Part shown: positions 23,481-32,071 of the stretch, one piece after another
Position numbering within the stretch: the stretch's first letter is position 1
Layout of the letters: each line of letters starts with the position of its first letter
DNA from: Sabulicella rubraurantiaca
GTDB lineage: Bacteria; Pseudomonadota; Alphaproteobacteria; Acetobacterales; Acetobacteraceae
DNA: 32,071 nucleotides
Direction of reading: 5' to 3'
NCBI RefSeq assembly: GCF_017355885.1
Contig: NZ_JAFEUU010000028.1
Location: 1-32,071, forward strand
The notes under the pieces: generated by a model
Seen by the model: the letters and a program-made list of their open reading frames with translations, nothing else
The model's database searches: none
What the model was told of the DNA's origin: nothing
Made by a program: the position numbers and the translations under genes

Positions 23481-24824
23481 ATGTCTGACCACGCCGCCCC
23501 CGTCCACGTCGAATCCGCCCCGGAGGGTTGCGCTCGCGTCCTCCGGCCGGCACCGGCCGTGCCCGGCAGGCCAGCCGGGCCGCCGCGCGTCGTCGTGCTC
23601 GGCGCAGGCTTCGCAGGGCTCACCGCCGCGCGGGCGTTGGGCGGGGCGCCGGTAGAACTCGTTGTTGTGGACCCGCGGGACCACCATCTCTTTCAGCCGC
23701 TACTCTACCAAGTGGCGACGGCGGCGCTGTCGCCGGCCGACATAGCCATGCCGATCCGCGCGATCCTCGGCCGCCGGCGGAACACGGAGGTCGTGCTCGG
23801 CGAGGTCATCGGCATCGACAAGGTGCGGCGCCGCGTCCGCCTGCCCGAGCGCGAGATCGCCTACGACGTGCTTGTCGTCGCCACCGGCGCGCACCACGCG
23901 TATTTCGGCCGCGATGAGTGGGCCGAGCACGCGCCTGGCCTCAAGCGGCTGGAGGACGCCATCGACATCCGCCGCCGCGTGCTGCTCGCCTTCGAGCGGG
24001 CGGAGACAGCGACGGGGGAGGAGGAGCGCCGCCGCCTGCTCACCTTCGTCGTCGTGGGCGACGGCCCGACCGGCGTCGAGATGGCCGGCGCCATCGCCGA
24101 GCTGGCGAAGGTCGCCCTGGCGCGCGACTTCCACCGCATCGACCCGCGCGGCGCTCGCGTGCTGCTGGTGGAGGGCGGGCTGCGGCTGCTCGCGGCCTTC
24201 GCCCCGGAATCCTCGGCCCGCGCCAAGGCAGCGCTGGAGGCGCTGGGCGTGGAGGTGCGCCTCGGCGAGATGGTGACGGCCTTTGACTCCGCCGGCGTCG
24301 CGCTGGGCGGTGTGCAGGTCTCGAGCGGCACCGTGGTCTGGGCCGCGGGCGTCGCGGCCTCCCCGGCCGCGCGGTGGCTGGGGGTGGAGCCGGACCTGCT
24401 CGGCCGCGTGCCAGTTGGCCCGGATCTCACCCTGCGGGGATACCCGGAGATCTTCGTGCTCGGCAACACATCGGCGGTGGCAGGACCGGACGGCCGCGCC
24501 CTGCCCAGCCTCGCCCCCGTGGCGAAGCGGCAGGGTGAGCACGCCGCCCGCGCCATCCGCGCCGCGTTGGAGAGCCGGCGCGCGCCAAAGCCCTTCCGCT
24601 ACCGCCACGCCGGCAACCTAGCTACCATCGGTCGCGGGCGGGCGCTGGCGGAGATCGCGGGGCTGCGCCTTTATGGGCGGTTCGCGTGGTTCCTGTGGGG
24701 AGCGGTGCACATTGCCTTCCTGATAGGTTTCCGCAACCGCGCCGCGCTGCTGCTCGACTGGCTCTGGGCCTACGCGACGTCCCGGCGCAACGCGCGGCTC
24801 ATCACCTCGGAGCGGATGGGCTGA
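23481..24824 (+). CDS. Type II NADH dehydrogenase-like flavoprotein
   Basis: A 447-residue protein; ATG 23481 with GGAG at 23465-23468. After a 30-residue Pro/Ala-rich lead, the FAD-binding GAGFAG lies at 41-46, followed by FQPLLYQVATA (71-81), a hallmark of NDH-2. VVATGA at 132-137 and the second dinucleotide motif VVGDGPTGVEMAG at 191-203 bind FAD loops and NAD(P)H. VAKRQGEHAA and the C-terminal GAVHIAFLIGFRNRAALLLDW amphipathic helix (membrane contact) are also NDH-2 traits. It should pass electrons from NADH to quinone without pumping protons. Odd point: the FAD-contact motif that is usually GD reads LGNTSAVA, with Asn329 in place of Asp. The HD-domain gene starts two bases downstream. 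Confidence 0.88.
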   Translation: MSDHAAPVHVESAPEGCARVLRPAPAVPGRPAGPPRVVVLGAGFAGLTAARALGGAPVELVVVDPRDHHLFQPLLYQVATAALSPADIAMPIRAILGRRRNTEVVLGEVIGIDKVRRRVRLPEREIAYDVLVVATGAHHAYFGRDEWAEHAPGLKRLEDAIDIRRRVLLAFERAETATGEEERRRLLTFVVVGDGPTGVEMAGAIAELAKVALARDFHRIDPRGARVLLVEGGLRLLAAFAPESSARAKAALEALGVEVRLGEMVTAFDSAGVALGGVQVSSGTVVWAAGVAASPAARWLGVEPDLLGRVPVGPDLTLRGYPEIFVLGNTSAVAGPDGRALPSLAPVAKRQGEHAARAIRAALESRRAPKPFRYRHAGNLATIGRGRALAEIAGLRLYGRFAWFLWGAVHIAFLIGFRNRAALLLDWLWAYATSRRNARLITSERMG

Positions 24825-24825
24825 G

Positions 24826-25452
24826 ATGGGGGCGGGCGGCGCCGCGCTGGGGGAACTGCTCAGCGCGCTCCCCCTGCCCGCCCCCGCGAGGGACGAACTG
24901 CGGCGCCGCCTCCTTGCGCCGGGGCGCCACTACCACGGGGCAGAGCATGTCGGGTTGCTGTGGCGGCGCCACCGCCTGCTCTCGCGGGGCACGCCCTTTC
25001 GCGCGCCGCGCCTCGAGCGCCTCATTGCGCTGGCCATCGCCTTCCACGACGCCGTTTATGAGCCCGGCCGCCACGACAACGAGGCGTCGTCGGCGGCGTT
25101 GTTCCGCCGCCGCGCGCGCGGGCATCTGCCGCGCGGCGAGGTGCGCTGGGTGGAAGGCACGATCCTGGCGACCGCCGACCATCTCGGCACACCGCCCACG
25201 CGCCGGACGGCCCCACAGGAGCGGGCGCGGCTTTGGGTGCTCGACCTCGACCTGACGCCACTCGGGGAGCGGCCCGCCGTCTTCGCGCGCAACACGCGCG
25301 CGCTCCGGTGCGAGCAGGGGACGGCGTGGGAGGCGGGCTGCGCCAGCTTCCTCGCGCGCGCGGCCGCGGCGCGGCCCCTCTACCGAACGCCGCGCATCGA
25401 AGCCCGCTTCGGTGTGCGGGCGCGGGCCAACCTTGCGCATCGGCTGAGTTAG
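24826..25452 (+). CDS. HD-domain metal-dependent phosphohydrolase-like protein
   Basis: A 208-residue protein whose ATG lies one base past the NDH-2 stop. The HD-superfamily metal ligands appear in order: RHYHGAEHV (His37, His41), AIAFHDAVYEPG (His74-Asp75) and HDNEASSA (Asp84, Glu86), as in the predicted HD phosphohydrolases of COG4339. A substrate is not known for that group. The C-terminal half carries FARNTRALRCEQ and a YRTPRIEARFG motif. Its stop codon TAG overlaps the stop of the convergent cyclase gene by four bases (25449-25452). Confidence 0.8.
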   Translation: MGAGGAALGELLSALPLPAPARDELRRRLLAPGRHYHGAEHVGLLWRRHRLLSRGTPFRAPRLERLIALAIAFHDAVYEPGRHDNEASSAALFRRRARGHLPRGEVRWVEGTILATADHLGTPPTRRTAPQERARLWVLDLDLTPLGERPAVFARNTRALRCEQGTAWEAGCASFLARAAAARPLYRTPRIEARFGVRARANLAHRLS

Positions 25453-26807
25453 GCGCCGGCTCCCGTGAGCAGCCTGAGGTCCATCCGCGCGTCGACGCCC
25501 GCGACCTCACGCGCCGGACGCTCCTCCCAGGCGAGGTTTGGCCGGAAGCCCTGCTCGGCTGCGAGCGCCCAGCAGGCGGGGTCGGCGAGCGCCCGGCTCG
25601 CCTCCGCCTTGTTGTGCTTCTCCAGCTTGGCGGCGAGGTTCACGGGGTCGCCGAGCACCGTGTATTCCAGCCTCTCTGCGTGGCCGACAACACCGAACAG
25701 GATCTCCCCCACGGCGACAGCCAGGCCGACGGCGAGCGGCGGGCTACCCTCCGGGCGCGACGCGTTCCACCCGGCGAGGGCAGACACGATCTCCTCGACG
25801 GCGCGCAGCGCGTCGGCCGCGAAGGGCCCTCCCGGCCGCACCGCACCGAAGCTCGCGAGGACACCGTCGCCGAGATACTTGTCCACGGAACCGCCATGGG
25901 CGCGGATCACCGCCACGACGAGCTGTTGGTACTCCGCGAGGCGCTGGAGCAGCTCGCGTGGCGGCAGCTCGCGCGCGAGGCGCGTAAAGCCACGGAGGTC
26001 GGTGACGAGGATCGCCGCTTCCCGCCGCTCCGCCGCGCCGACCATTAGCCTGTCCTTCGAGGTGCGGATGCGCACCGCGACCTCGGGCGGGAAGAAGCGG
26101 GAAAGCTCGGCCGCGGCCACCTGCTCCCGCGCGGCGTCCAGAAGCAGACCCCGCCCCTGCAGCACAGACAGCGCTAAGATGGCCGTCACCATCCCGATGG
26201 AGACGACCTTGTCGAACTCCGCGCCGAGCAGCACGGCGGGTGACGTGACGTAGTCGAGAAAGCTGCGCGTGACCCGCGCCGGGGGGTCGGCGAGCAGGAC
26301 ATAGCCGGCGAGCACGGCCCAGCCCGTCACAGCGGTGGCTCCGGCTATGAGCACGTAGCCCACCTCCAGCCGCAGGGTGCGAAGCGCGATGAGGATGAAC
26401 ACGTACATGAGGGTGGGCGCCTTCAGGCTGATCGCCGCCGGCGCCATGTACTGCAGGTGGAAGCTCCAGATCGTCACCATCAGTACCGCGATGTCCACCA
26501 CGACCGACGCGACCAGCAGACCGCGCGTGAGCTGCCGCCGCCAAGCGAGCCACAGCCGCAGGGCGGTGAAGCCAGCATAGAGGCCGAGGGCAACGGGGAT
26601 GGGCTCAATCTCCATGGGCGGCGGGTTCGCGGCGCGGGAGATGGCGTAGAGGACGGCGAAGGTAAGGATCGCCGTCACCTGAACAAAGCCGATCAGGACC
26701 TCGGCTCGCGCTTGGCTTTCGCGCAGCATTGTCTCGACCCGCGGCGGCAGCTCCGCCGGGCCGACCGGCAGCCCGGCGGAGGTAAGGAGATGCCGCCAAC
26801 TTCGCAT
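25449..26807 (-). CDS. Membrane-anchored class III adenylate/guanylate cyclase
   Basis: A 452-residue protein. ATG 26807 overlaps the TGA of the patatin gene, so it is the last gene of a coupled operon. Residues 35-220 hold about six hydrophobic helices; residues 258-430 are the cyclase domain. Metal aspartates are Asp270 (ILVTDLRGFTRLA) and Asp314 (VDKYLGDGVLASFG). The purine/transition-state strand reads TVLGDPVNLAAKLE, with Asn390 present and Lys394 where most class III enzymes have Arg. It converts ATP (or GTP) to the cyclic nucleotide; Lys310 rather than another residue leaves specificity open. The membrane part may sense an unknown signal. Confidence 0.9.
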   Translation of the reverse strand: MRSWRHLLTSAGLPVGPAELPPRVETMLRESQARAEVLIGFVQVTAILTFAVLYAISRAANPPPMEIEPIPVALGLYAGFTALRLWLAWRRQLTRGLLVASVVVDIAVLMVTIWSFHLQYMAPAAISLKAPTLMYVFILIALRTLRLEVGYVLIAGATAVTGWAVLAGYVLLADPPARVTRSFLDYVTSPAVLLGAEFDKVVSIGMVTAILALSVLQGRGLLLDAAREQVAAAELSRFFPPEVAVRIRTSKDRLMVGAAERREAAILVTDLRGFTRLARELPPRELLQRLAEYQQLVVAVIRAHGGSVDKYLGDGVLASFGAVRPGGPFAADALRAVEEIVSALAGWNASRPEGSPPLAVGLAVAVGEILFGVVGHAERLEYTVLGDPVNLAAKLEKHNKAEASRALADPACWALAAEQGFRPNLAWEERPAREVAGVDARMDLRLLTGAGA

Positions 26808-27880
26808 CAAAGGTATCTCGCGCCGATGTCGACGCTGGAGCGTTCCCCGAGGTCGGCAAAGCGCTCGGCGAGCCATTCCTGCGCCCGCCGCCGCCCGGCG
26901 TCATGGAGGTAGCGGAGGAAGATGCGGTCTGCGTTAAGCTTCGAGGTAGCGGTCAGCGGCGCCATCACGTCGTCGGCGGAGATCGAGTGGATCAGCATGC
27001 GCTTCATCCCCTCCGCGCCGCCGAGGCCGCCGTCGATCAACGAGGTGACGAAGTGAATCGCCCGCATCTCCCGCATCAGGGAGGAGTTGAAGGAGATCTC
27101 GTTCACCCGGTTGAGGATGTCGCGTGCCGTGCGCGGCACGTCGGGGCGCTCCATCGGGTTGATGTGGACGACCACCACGTCGCGGGCCTCGCAGCCGTAG
27201 ATAAGCGGGAAGATCGCGGGGTTGCCCATGTAGCCGCCGTCCCAGTAGGCCTCTCCGCCGATCTCGACTGCGTGGAACAGGAAGGGCAGGCAGGCTGAGG
27301 CGAGCACCGCGTCGGCGGAGAGCTCCTCCCGCGCGAAGACCTTCACGCGGCCAGTGCGGACGTTGGTGGCGGATAAGAAGAGCCTTACCGGCGCCTCTTG
27401 GCGGCGCAGCAGCTCGAAATCCACGACCGATTCAAGCACTTGGCGTAGCGGGTTGAGATTGAGCGGGTTGAACTCATAGGGGCTGAGGAGCCGCGTCACG
27501 AGGTCGAAGCCCATGAAGGCCGGCGACCAGGGCAACGACCAGTTCTCCTGCAGGCGATCGAGCCAGGAGGGCTGGACCGGGCTCCAGCACGCCGCGTCGC
27601 TCACCCCCATCCAGAAGGTCTCGAGCGCCCGGCGCGCCCGCTCCCGCCCGCCCGCCGCGAGGCCGAAGGCGCAGACGGCGGCGTTCATGGCGCCGGCGGA
27701 GGTGGCGCTGATCCCCTCAAAGGCGACCCGCTCGTCCTCCAGGAGCCGGTCGAGCACGCCCCAGGTAAAGGCGCCGTGCGCGCCGCCCCCCTGGAGGGCG
27801 AGGTTGACGGTCTTCGTTTCCGCCGCGGCCGGACGCGCGCGAGTAGGGCGGGGGCGGGTTTCGGTGACGACCGCGTCCAT
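26807..27880 (-). CDS. Patatin-like phospholipase
   Basis: A 357-residue protein from ATG 27880, one base after the SDR stop codon; upstream Met codons inside the SDR gene are unlikely. After a 24-residue basic Pro/Ala lead come the oxyanion motif GGGAHGAF at 31-38, the nucleophile elbow ISATSAGA with Ser61, and the catalytic Asp214 in the YWDGGY motif, so the Ser-Asp dyad is complete. Patatins release fatty acids from lipids. A neighbouring 3-hydroxybutyrate dehydrogenase is a recurring partner in alphaproteobacteria, which suggests a role in mobilising PHB granules or lipids, by inference. No signal peptide. Confidence 0.9.
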   Translation of the reverse strand: MDAVVTETRPRPTRARPAAAETKTVNLALQGGGAHGAFTWGVLDRLLEDERVAFEGISATSAGAMNAAVCAFGLAAGGRERARRALETFWMGVSDAACWSPVQPSWLDRLQENWSLPWSPAFMGFDLVTRLLSPYEFNPLNLNPLRQVLESVVDFELLRRQEAPVRLFLSATNVRTGRVKVFAREELSADAVLASACLPFLFHAVEIGGEAYWDGGYMGNPAIFPLIYGCEARDVVVVHINPMERPDVPRTARDILNRVNEISFNSSLMREMRAIHFVTSLIDGGLGGAEGMKRMLIHSISADDVMAPLTATSKLNADRIFLRYLHDAGRRRAQEWLAERFADLGERSSVDIGARYL

Positions 27881-27881
27881 T

Positions 27882-28709
27882 TCAGTGCGCCGTCCAGCCG
27901 CCATCAACGGGCAACGCCGCCCCTGTGATGGAAGCGGCCGCCTCCGAGCACAGGAAGGCGGTCGCCGCCGAGATCTCCTCCACCGTCGCGAAGCGGCGCG
28001 TGGGCTGCTCCTTCAGGAAAATCTCCTGCGTGACCTCCTCCTCCGTAAGGCCATGTGCCTTCGCCTGCGCCGAGACCTGGCCGGCCACCAGCGGCGTCCA
28101 GACATAACCCGGGCATACCGCGTTGCAGGTGACGCCGGAGGTCGCGGCCTCCAACGCCGCGACCTTGGTGAGCCCGAGGACGCCGTGCTTCGCGGCCACA
28201 TAGGCGCTCTTGAAGGGCGAGGCGACAAGGCCGTGCGCTGAGGCGATGTTGACGACGCGTCCCCAGCCACGGCGCTTCATCCCCGGCAGCACGGCGCGCG
28301 TCGCGTGGAATACCGCTGAGAGGTTGACCGCCAAGATCAGCTCCCAGCGTTCCGACGGGAAATCCTCGATGGGCGCCACGTGCTGCACGCCCGCGTTGTT
28401 GACCAGGATGTCCACCGCGCCGAGCGCAGCTGCGCTGCGCTCGACGAGCCCCTGCACCTCGCCGCCGCGGGACATGTCGGCGGCGTCGTAGAGCACGGGT
28501 ACGCCGTGCGCTTCGGCGAGGCGCCGGCGCGCCACCTCGGCCTCCTCGCGGCCACCGAGCCCGTTGAGCACGACAGCCGCGCCGCGCGCTGCGAGGGCTT
28601 CGGCGATGCCGAGGCCGATGCCGCTGGTCGAGCCCGTAACGACGGCGACGCGGCCCTCGAACTCGCGCGCGGCGGGGGCCCGACCGCTCGGTGTGTGAAG
28701 AGAGTCCAT
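27882..28709 (-). CDS. 3-hydroxybutyrate dehydrogenase
   Basis: A 275-residue short-chain dehydrogenase. ATG 28709 is preferred, eight bases after GGAGG; the ATG at 28715 is only two bases from it. The NAD site is VTGSTSGIG at 24-32, NNAG at 104-107, and the catalytic Ser157 (NIASAHG), Tyr170 and Lys174 (SAYVAAKHG). VNNAGVQHVAP, ASAHGLVAS and CPGYVWTPLV are characteristic of the bdhA/hbdH group rather than generic SDRs. It interconverts (R)-3-hydroxybutyrate and acetoacetate with NAD in poly-hydroxybutyrate turnover. First gene of an operon with patatin and a cyclase. Confidence 0.92.
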   Translation of the reverse strand: MDSLHTPSGRAPAAREFEGRVAVVTGSTSGIGLGIAEALAARGAAVVLNGLGGREEAEVARRRLAEAHGVPVLYDAADMSRGGEVQGLVERSAAALGAVDILVNNAGVQHVAPIEDFPSERWELILAVNLSAVFHATRAVLPGMKRRGWGRVVNIASAHGLVASPFKSAYVAAKHGVLGLTKVAALEAATSGVTCNAVCPGYVWTPLVAGQVSAQAKAHGLTEEEVTQEIFLKEQPTRRFATVEEISAATAFLCSEAAASITGAALPVDGGWTAH

Positions 28710-28920
28710 CCGCATATCCTCCGGTTGCCGCTATCTCTTCGCCGTGGTGGTGCGGGCGGATACCGGGCGCGGCGCGCCGTGCGATAGCCGCCATGCATCA
28801 AACCGATGCGCAATCGGAAGTGGAGGCCAGACAGGGGCTTGCGGACACTGGCGGCGGCGGTTCGACCCGCGCTGCGGGGCGCAGACGGGCGGACGGACCC
28901 GAAGAGGAAGGTGCCGTACC
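28710..28920. promoter_or_regulatory. Divergent promoter region between hbdH and the sigma factor gene
   Basis: 211 bases hold the leaders of the minus-strand hbdH operon and the plus-strand sigma factor gene. No clear ECF-type GGAAC promoter or sigma-70 boxes could be picked. The sigma start is preceded by GAGGAAGG (28902-28909), a suitable ribosome binding site. Confidence 0.4.
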
Positions 28921-29544
28921 ATGCTCGCTTCGATCGACACCACCACGCCTGCGCGGCGGGTCACGCCGCTCGGCTCCGATTTCGAGCAACTGATGGCCGC
29001 CGTGCAGGCGGGCGACGCGACGGCCTACGAGACGGCGCTGCGGGAATCGCTGCCCCTGCTCCGAGCGATCGCGCGGCGGCGCCTCGCCAATCCCGCCGAG
29101 GCGGAGGACGCGGTGCAGGACACGCTGCTGACGCTGCATCGCCAGCGTCACACGTACGACCCGTCACGCCCCTTCCTCCCTTGGCTCATCGCGCTCTGCG
29201 AGCGACGCTGCGTCGACCGGACGCGCCGCCTGCGACGCCGCCACGGGCGGGAGGTGGCGGTAGGCGAGTTCGCCGAGATTCTGCCTGACCTCCGCGCGGA
29301 CGAGGCCGGGCCGGCCCGCGTCGCGGCGGCCGAACTGCGCGTGGCGGTGGAGGCGCTTCCGGAGACGCAGGCCCTCGCCGTCCGGCTGCTGAAATTCGAG
29401 GAGCTGTCACTCGGCGAGGCGAGCGCGCGAACTGGACGAAGCGTCGCGACCCTCAAGATGGCGACGCACCGCGCGGTGCAGGCGCTGCGCGCACGGCTGG
29501 AGGCGCCAGCGACGCGCGGGGCGCCACTGAACGAGCCCGCGTGA
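28921..29544 (+). CDS. ECF-type RNA polymerase sigma factor
   Basis: A 207-residue sigma-70 family protein; ATG 28921 has a good ribosome binding site although the frame is open upstream to 28744. Region 2 spans about 20-108: LMAAVQAGDATAYETAL, EDAVQDTLLTLHRQ and FLPWLIALCERRCVDRTRR. Region 4 spans about 150-195, with LPETQALAVRLLKFEELSLG and ASARTGRSVATLKMATHRAV as the helix-turn-helix. It directs RNA polymerase to a small stress regulon. ECF factors usually have an anti-sigma gene beside them; none is visible here. The next gene is an MFS exporter 55 bases downstream. Confidence 0.9.
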   Translation: MLASIDTTTPARRVTPLGSDFEQLMAAVQAGDATAYETALRESLPLLRAIARRRLANPAEAEDAVQDTLLTLHRQRHTYDPSRPFLPWLIALCERRCVDRTRRLRRRHGREVAVGEFAEILPDLRADEAGPARVAAAELRVAVEALPETQALAVRLLKFEELSLGEASARTGRSVATLKMATHRAVQALRARLEAPATRGAPLNEPA

Positions 29545-29599
29545 CCGGCGTGGCCGGGGCGACGAAGCCCCGACGCACGCCCATTACTGGAGTTCGGCC

Positions 29600-30823
29600 A
29601 TGCCCGCCCACACCGCGCTCGCCCTCGGAGCCGCGCGCGCACGCCCCGCCGCGCTGCGCAACGCACTCGTCGCGGCGATGGCGTTCCTCACCCTCGTGGA
29701 CCTCTTCGCCACCCAAGCGATTCTGCCCGCGCTCGCTGCGCACTACCGCGTGAGCCCCTCGGAAATGGGCACAGCGGTGAACGCGAGCACGCTCGGGATG
29801 GCGGTCGCCGGCCTTGGCATCGCGTTGTTGGGCGCGGGGTTCGACCGGCAGCGCGGAGTGGCCGGGAGTCTACTGCTGCTCGCCCTGCCTACCGCGCTCC
29901 TCGCCTCCGCGCCGGATTTGGCGAGCTTCGCGGCGCTTCGTGTGATGCAGGGGCTGCTCATGGCCTCGGCCTTCGCCCTGGCGCTGGCGCATCTCGGCGA
30001 GCGCTTCGGTCCGATGGACGCGCCCGGCGTGTTCGCGGCCTACATCACGGGGAACGTCCTTAGCAACCTCGTAGGGCGGCTCGTCTCGGCGGGGTTGGCC
30101 GAGCATCTTGGGCTGATGGGGAACTTCTACGGCTTCGCGGCGCTCAACCTCGCCGGCGCCGCGCTCTCCTTTTTGGCGCTGGAGCGCAACCCGGTGCGGC
30201 GCATGGCCCCGGGGGCGGTGCGGCGGGCGGCGGAGACGGCGGAGCTCCTGCATGACGGGCGGGTGCGAGGGGCCTGCGGGATCGGATTTGGCATCCTCTT
30301 CGCCTTCATCGGGGTCTTCTCCTACGTCAACTTTGTGCTGGTGGAACCGCCCTTCGGCCTCGGCATGATGGAGCTGGGTCTGGTGTATTTTGTCTTCCTT
30401 CCTGCTGTGCTCACCACCCCGGCGGCCGGCCTCCTCGCGCGGCGCTGGGGCGCGCGGCGCACCTTGCTGGCGGGGTTGGCCCTGGCCACGATGGCTCTGC
30501 CGCTGTTGCTGGCGGGGTCGCTGCCGGCCGTGCTCGCCGGCCTGGGGCTGGTGGCGGTGGGCACCTTTGGCGCGCAGGCGGTCGTCACGGGCTATGTCGG
30601 CCGTGTTGCCCGCGGCCGAGCCGGGGCGGGCGGCCTCTACCTCGCGAGCTACTTCGCTGGTGGCCTGGCAGGAAGCGCAGTTCTCGGCTCAGCCTACGAG
30701 GCTTTGGGATGGCCGGGCTGCGTGGCCGGCGCGGGGGCAGCGCTGCTCGCTGCGGCCGCTTTTGCTTCGCGCGGGATGCGTGGTGCGGAGGCCTCGGTGG
30801 AAGGGCCACAGCGACCATCGTGA
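29600..30823 (+). CDS. MFS transporter
   Basis: A 407-residue protein with about twelve hydrophobic helices. The first helix region LVDLFATQAILPALAAHY and the cytoplasmic motif GAGFDRQRG between helices 2 and 3 fit the drug/sugar efflux branch of the major facilitator superfamily (YnfM/AraJ-like). VMQGLLMASAFALALAHLGE lies in helix 4 with a charged end, and the ALERNP loop separates the two halves. It probably exports small molecules by proton antiport; the substrate is unknown. The start ATG 29600 lies 55 bases after the sigma factor gene on the same strand, so co-regulation is plausible. Confidence 0.88.
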   Translation: MPAHTALALGAARARPAALRNALVAAMAFLTLVDLFATQAILPALAAHYRVSPSEMGTAVNASTLGMAVAGLGIALLGAGFDRQRGVAGSLLLLALPTALLASAPDLASFAALRVMQGLLMASAFALALAHLGERFGPMDAPGVFAAYITGNVLSNLVGRLVSAGLAEHLGLMGNFYGFAALNLAGAALSFLALERNPVRRMAPGAVRRAAETAELLHDGRVRGACGIGFGILFAFIGVFSYVNFVLVEPPFGLGMMELGLVYFVFLPAVLTTPAAGLLARRWGARRTLLAGLALATMALPLLLAGSLPAVLAGLGLVAVGTFGAQAVVTGYVGRVARGRAGAGGLYLASYFAGGLAGSAVLGSAYEALGWPGCVAGAGAALLAAAAFASRGMRGAEASVEGPQRPS

Positions 30824-30999
30824 GCGACGCGCTGCCCCGACACGCCTCATGCCTCGGGCCGCGAGCGTATGTGGAGGCGGCCCTTCGAACAACGAGGTTC
30901 ACGGTCGCGCTGCGACAGTCCGCATAACATGCGGTCGTTCAACCACCCTGTGCCGAGAAGCGTAACAGAGGCTGATTCGGCTGCGCAGGGCGCGTCGCC
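30824..30999. other. Spacer before the recombinase remnant
   Basis: 176 bases with no gene recognised. The last part may already belong to the decayed recombinase (zinc-ribbon region), but no clear motif can be read before 31006. Confidence 0.3.
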
Positions 31000-31680
<681 letters not shown>

Positions 31681-31708
31681 TGGGTGGGTTGTGGGTTGGC
31701 TTGGTTGG

Positions 31709-31831
31709 GTGGCCTGGCGCTGACCGACTCTCCCGCCGCTTGAGCGGCAGTACCATGGGCGCTGGAGTGTTTCACGGCCGAGTTCGGGATGGGATCGGGT
31801 GTGGCAACTCCGCAATCGGCACCAGGCCACC
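31709..31831 (-). rRNA. rrf: 5S ribosomal RNA
   Basis: The minus strand reads GGTGGCCTGGTGCC at the start and CCAGGCCACC at the end, which pair as helix I. Inside are the conserved CCCGATCCCATCCCGAACTC and GTGAAACACTCCAGCGCC blocks, then GGTACTGC. Exact ends are approximate (plus or minus about 3 bases). An outer stem (GGCTTGGTT, 31698-31706, with its complement 31833-31841) extends helix I and is probably the pre-5S processing stem. Confidence 0.93.
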
Positions 31832-31947
31832 GAACCAAGCCACCGGGACGGTGACAAGGTGAGGTGGACGGTTGGTTGTGCGGGTGGGCTTTGGTGCTGC
31901 GCGCGGTGTTCATCCCAAAGGGATGGACCGTGCTGGTTTGATGGATG

Positions 31948-32071
31948 AGCCTATCGGGCGATTAGGACCGCTCGGCTGAGCGCATTGCTGCGCGTATACC
32001 TGCGGCCTATCGACGTGCTGGTCTGGCACGGCCCTCGGGGAGACCTGGTTTTGAGGTGGGTTTCCCGCTTA
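31948..32071 (-). rRNA. rrl: 23S ribosomal RNA, 3' end only
   Basis: The minus strand entering from the right edge reads AAACCCACCTCAAAACCAGG, then GTCTCCCCGAGGGCCGTG, GCAGCAATGCGCTCAGC and GGTCCTAATCGCCCG, the conserved last bases of bacterial 23S rRNA. The 3' end is placed near 31948 by comparison with the usual CCTAAT position and is approximate. The spacer to 5S is about 115 bases and holds no tRNA. Confidence 0.93.

Overview
The window is GC-rich DNA of an alphaproteobacterium, most likely an Acetobacteraceae (Roseomonas-like) member. The right edge carries the end of a ribosomal operon on the minus strand in the usual alphaproteobacterial order (23S 3' end, 5S, initiator tRNA). Codon choice is strongly G/C-ending, and the gene families (3-hydroxybutyrate dehydrogenase with patatin, OpgC, NMT1-type ABC importer, IS5 remnants) suit that group. 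The taxon is an inference; no marker gene was searched.

Layout from left to right. 1-126: end of an IS5-family insertion sequence. 633-5336: a 1567-residue cadherin/VCBS-type secreted adhesin. 5397-7164: a CoiA-like nuclease gene flanked by an inverted, decayed copy of its own promoter and N-terminus. 7181-7288: a degraded recombinase-tail/tRNA-end scar. 7523-8134: beta-carbonic anhydrase, then a quinone-oxidoreductase fragment. 8988-13052: a translationally coupled ABC importer (binding protein, ATPase, permease) with an amidase. 13278-14015: the C-terminal module of a second adhesin. 14107-14371: second recombinase-tail scar. 14510-16582: small secreted proteins and IS debris. 16607-19490: a coupled operon of a TTC38-like repeat protein, a DoxX-like membrane protein and OpgC. 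19522-19987: fused 3' ends of an EamA transporter gene and a LysR gene. 20185-21713: peroxiredoxin-like protein plus LysR regulator. 21723-25452: truncated TTC38 paralogue, Tat-exported cupin, secreted SnoaL-like protein, type II NADH dehydrogenase-like flavoprotein and HD phosphohydrolase. 25449-28709 (minus): 3-hydroxybutyrate dehydrogenase, patatin and a membrane class III nucleotide cyclase in one coupled operon. 28921-30823: ECF sigma factor and MFS exporter. 31000-31647: third and longest serine-recombinase remnant, running straight into the rrn terminator and tRNA-fMet.

The main structural message is that the same cassette (recombinase C-terminus, rrn terminator hairpin, 3' end of tRNA-fMet) occurs three times in the same orientation at about 7.2, 14.2 and 31.3 kb, with the tRNA itself intact only at the last. 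This looks like repeated insertion next to tRNA-fMet followed by decay, so the window reads as an accretion zone divided into at least two segments by attachment scars. Many genes inside are whole and translationally coupled, while the junctions hold broken fragments (coiA copy, qor, eamA/lysR, IS5, adhesin tail).

All assignments come from reading the sequence by eye; no database search, alignment program or structure prediction was run.
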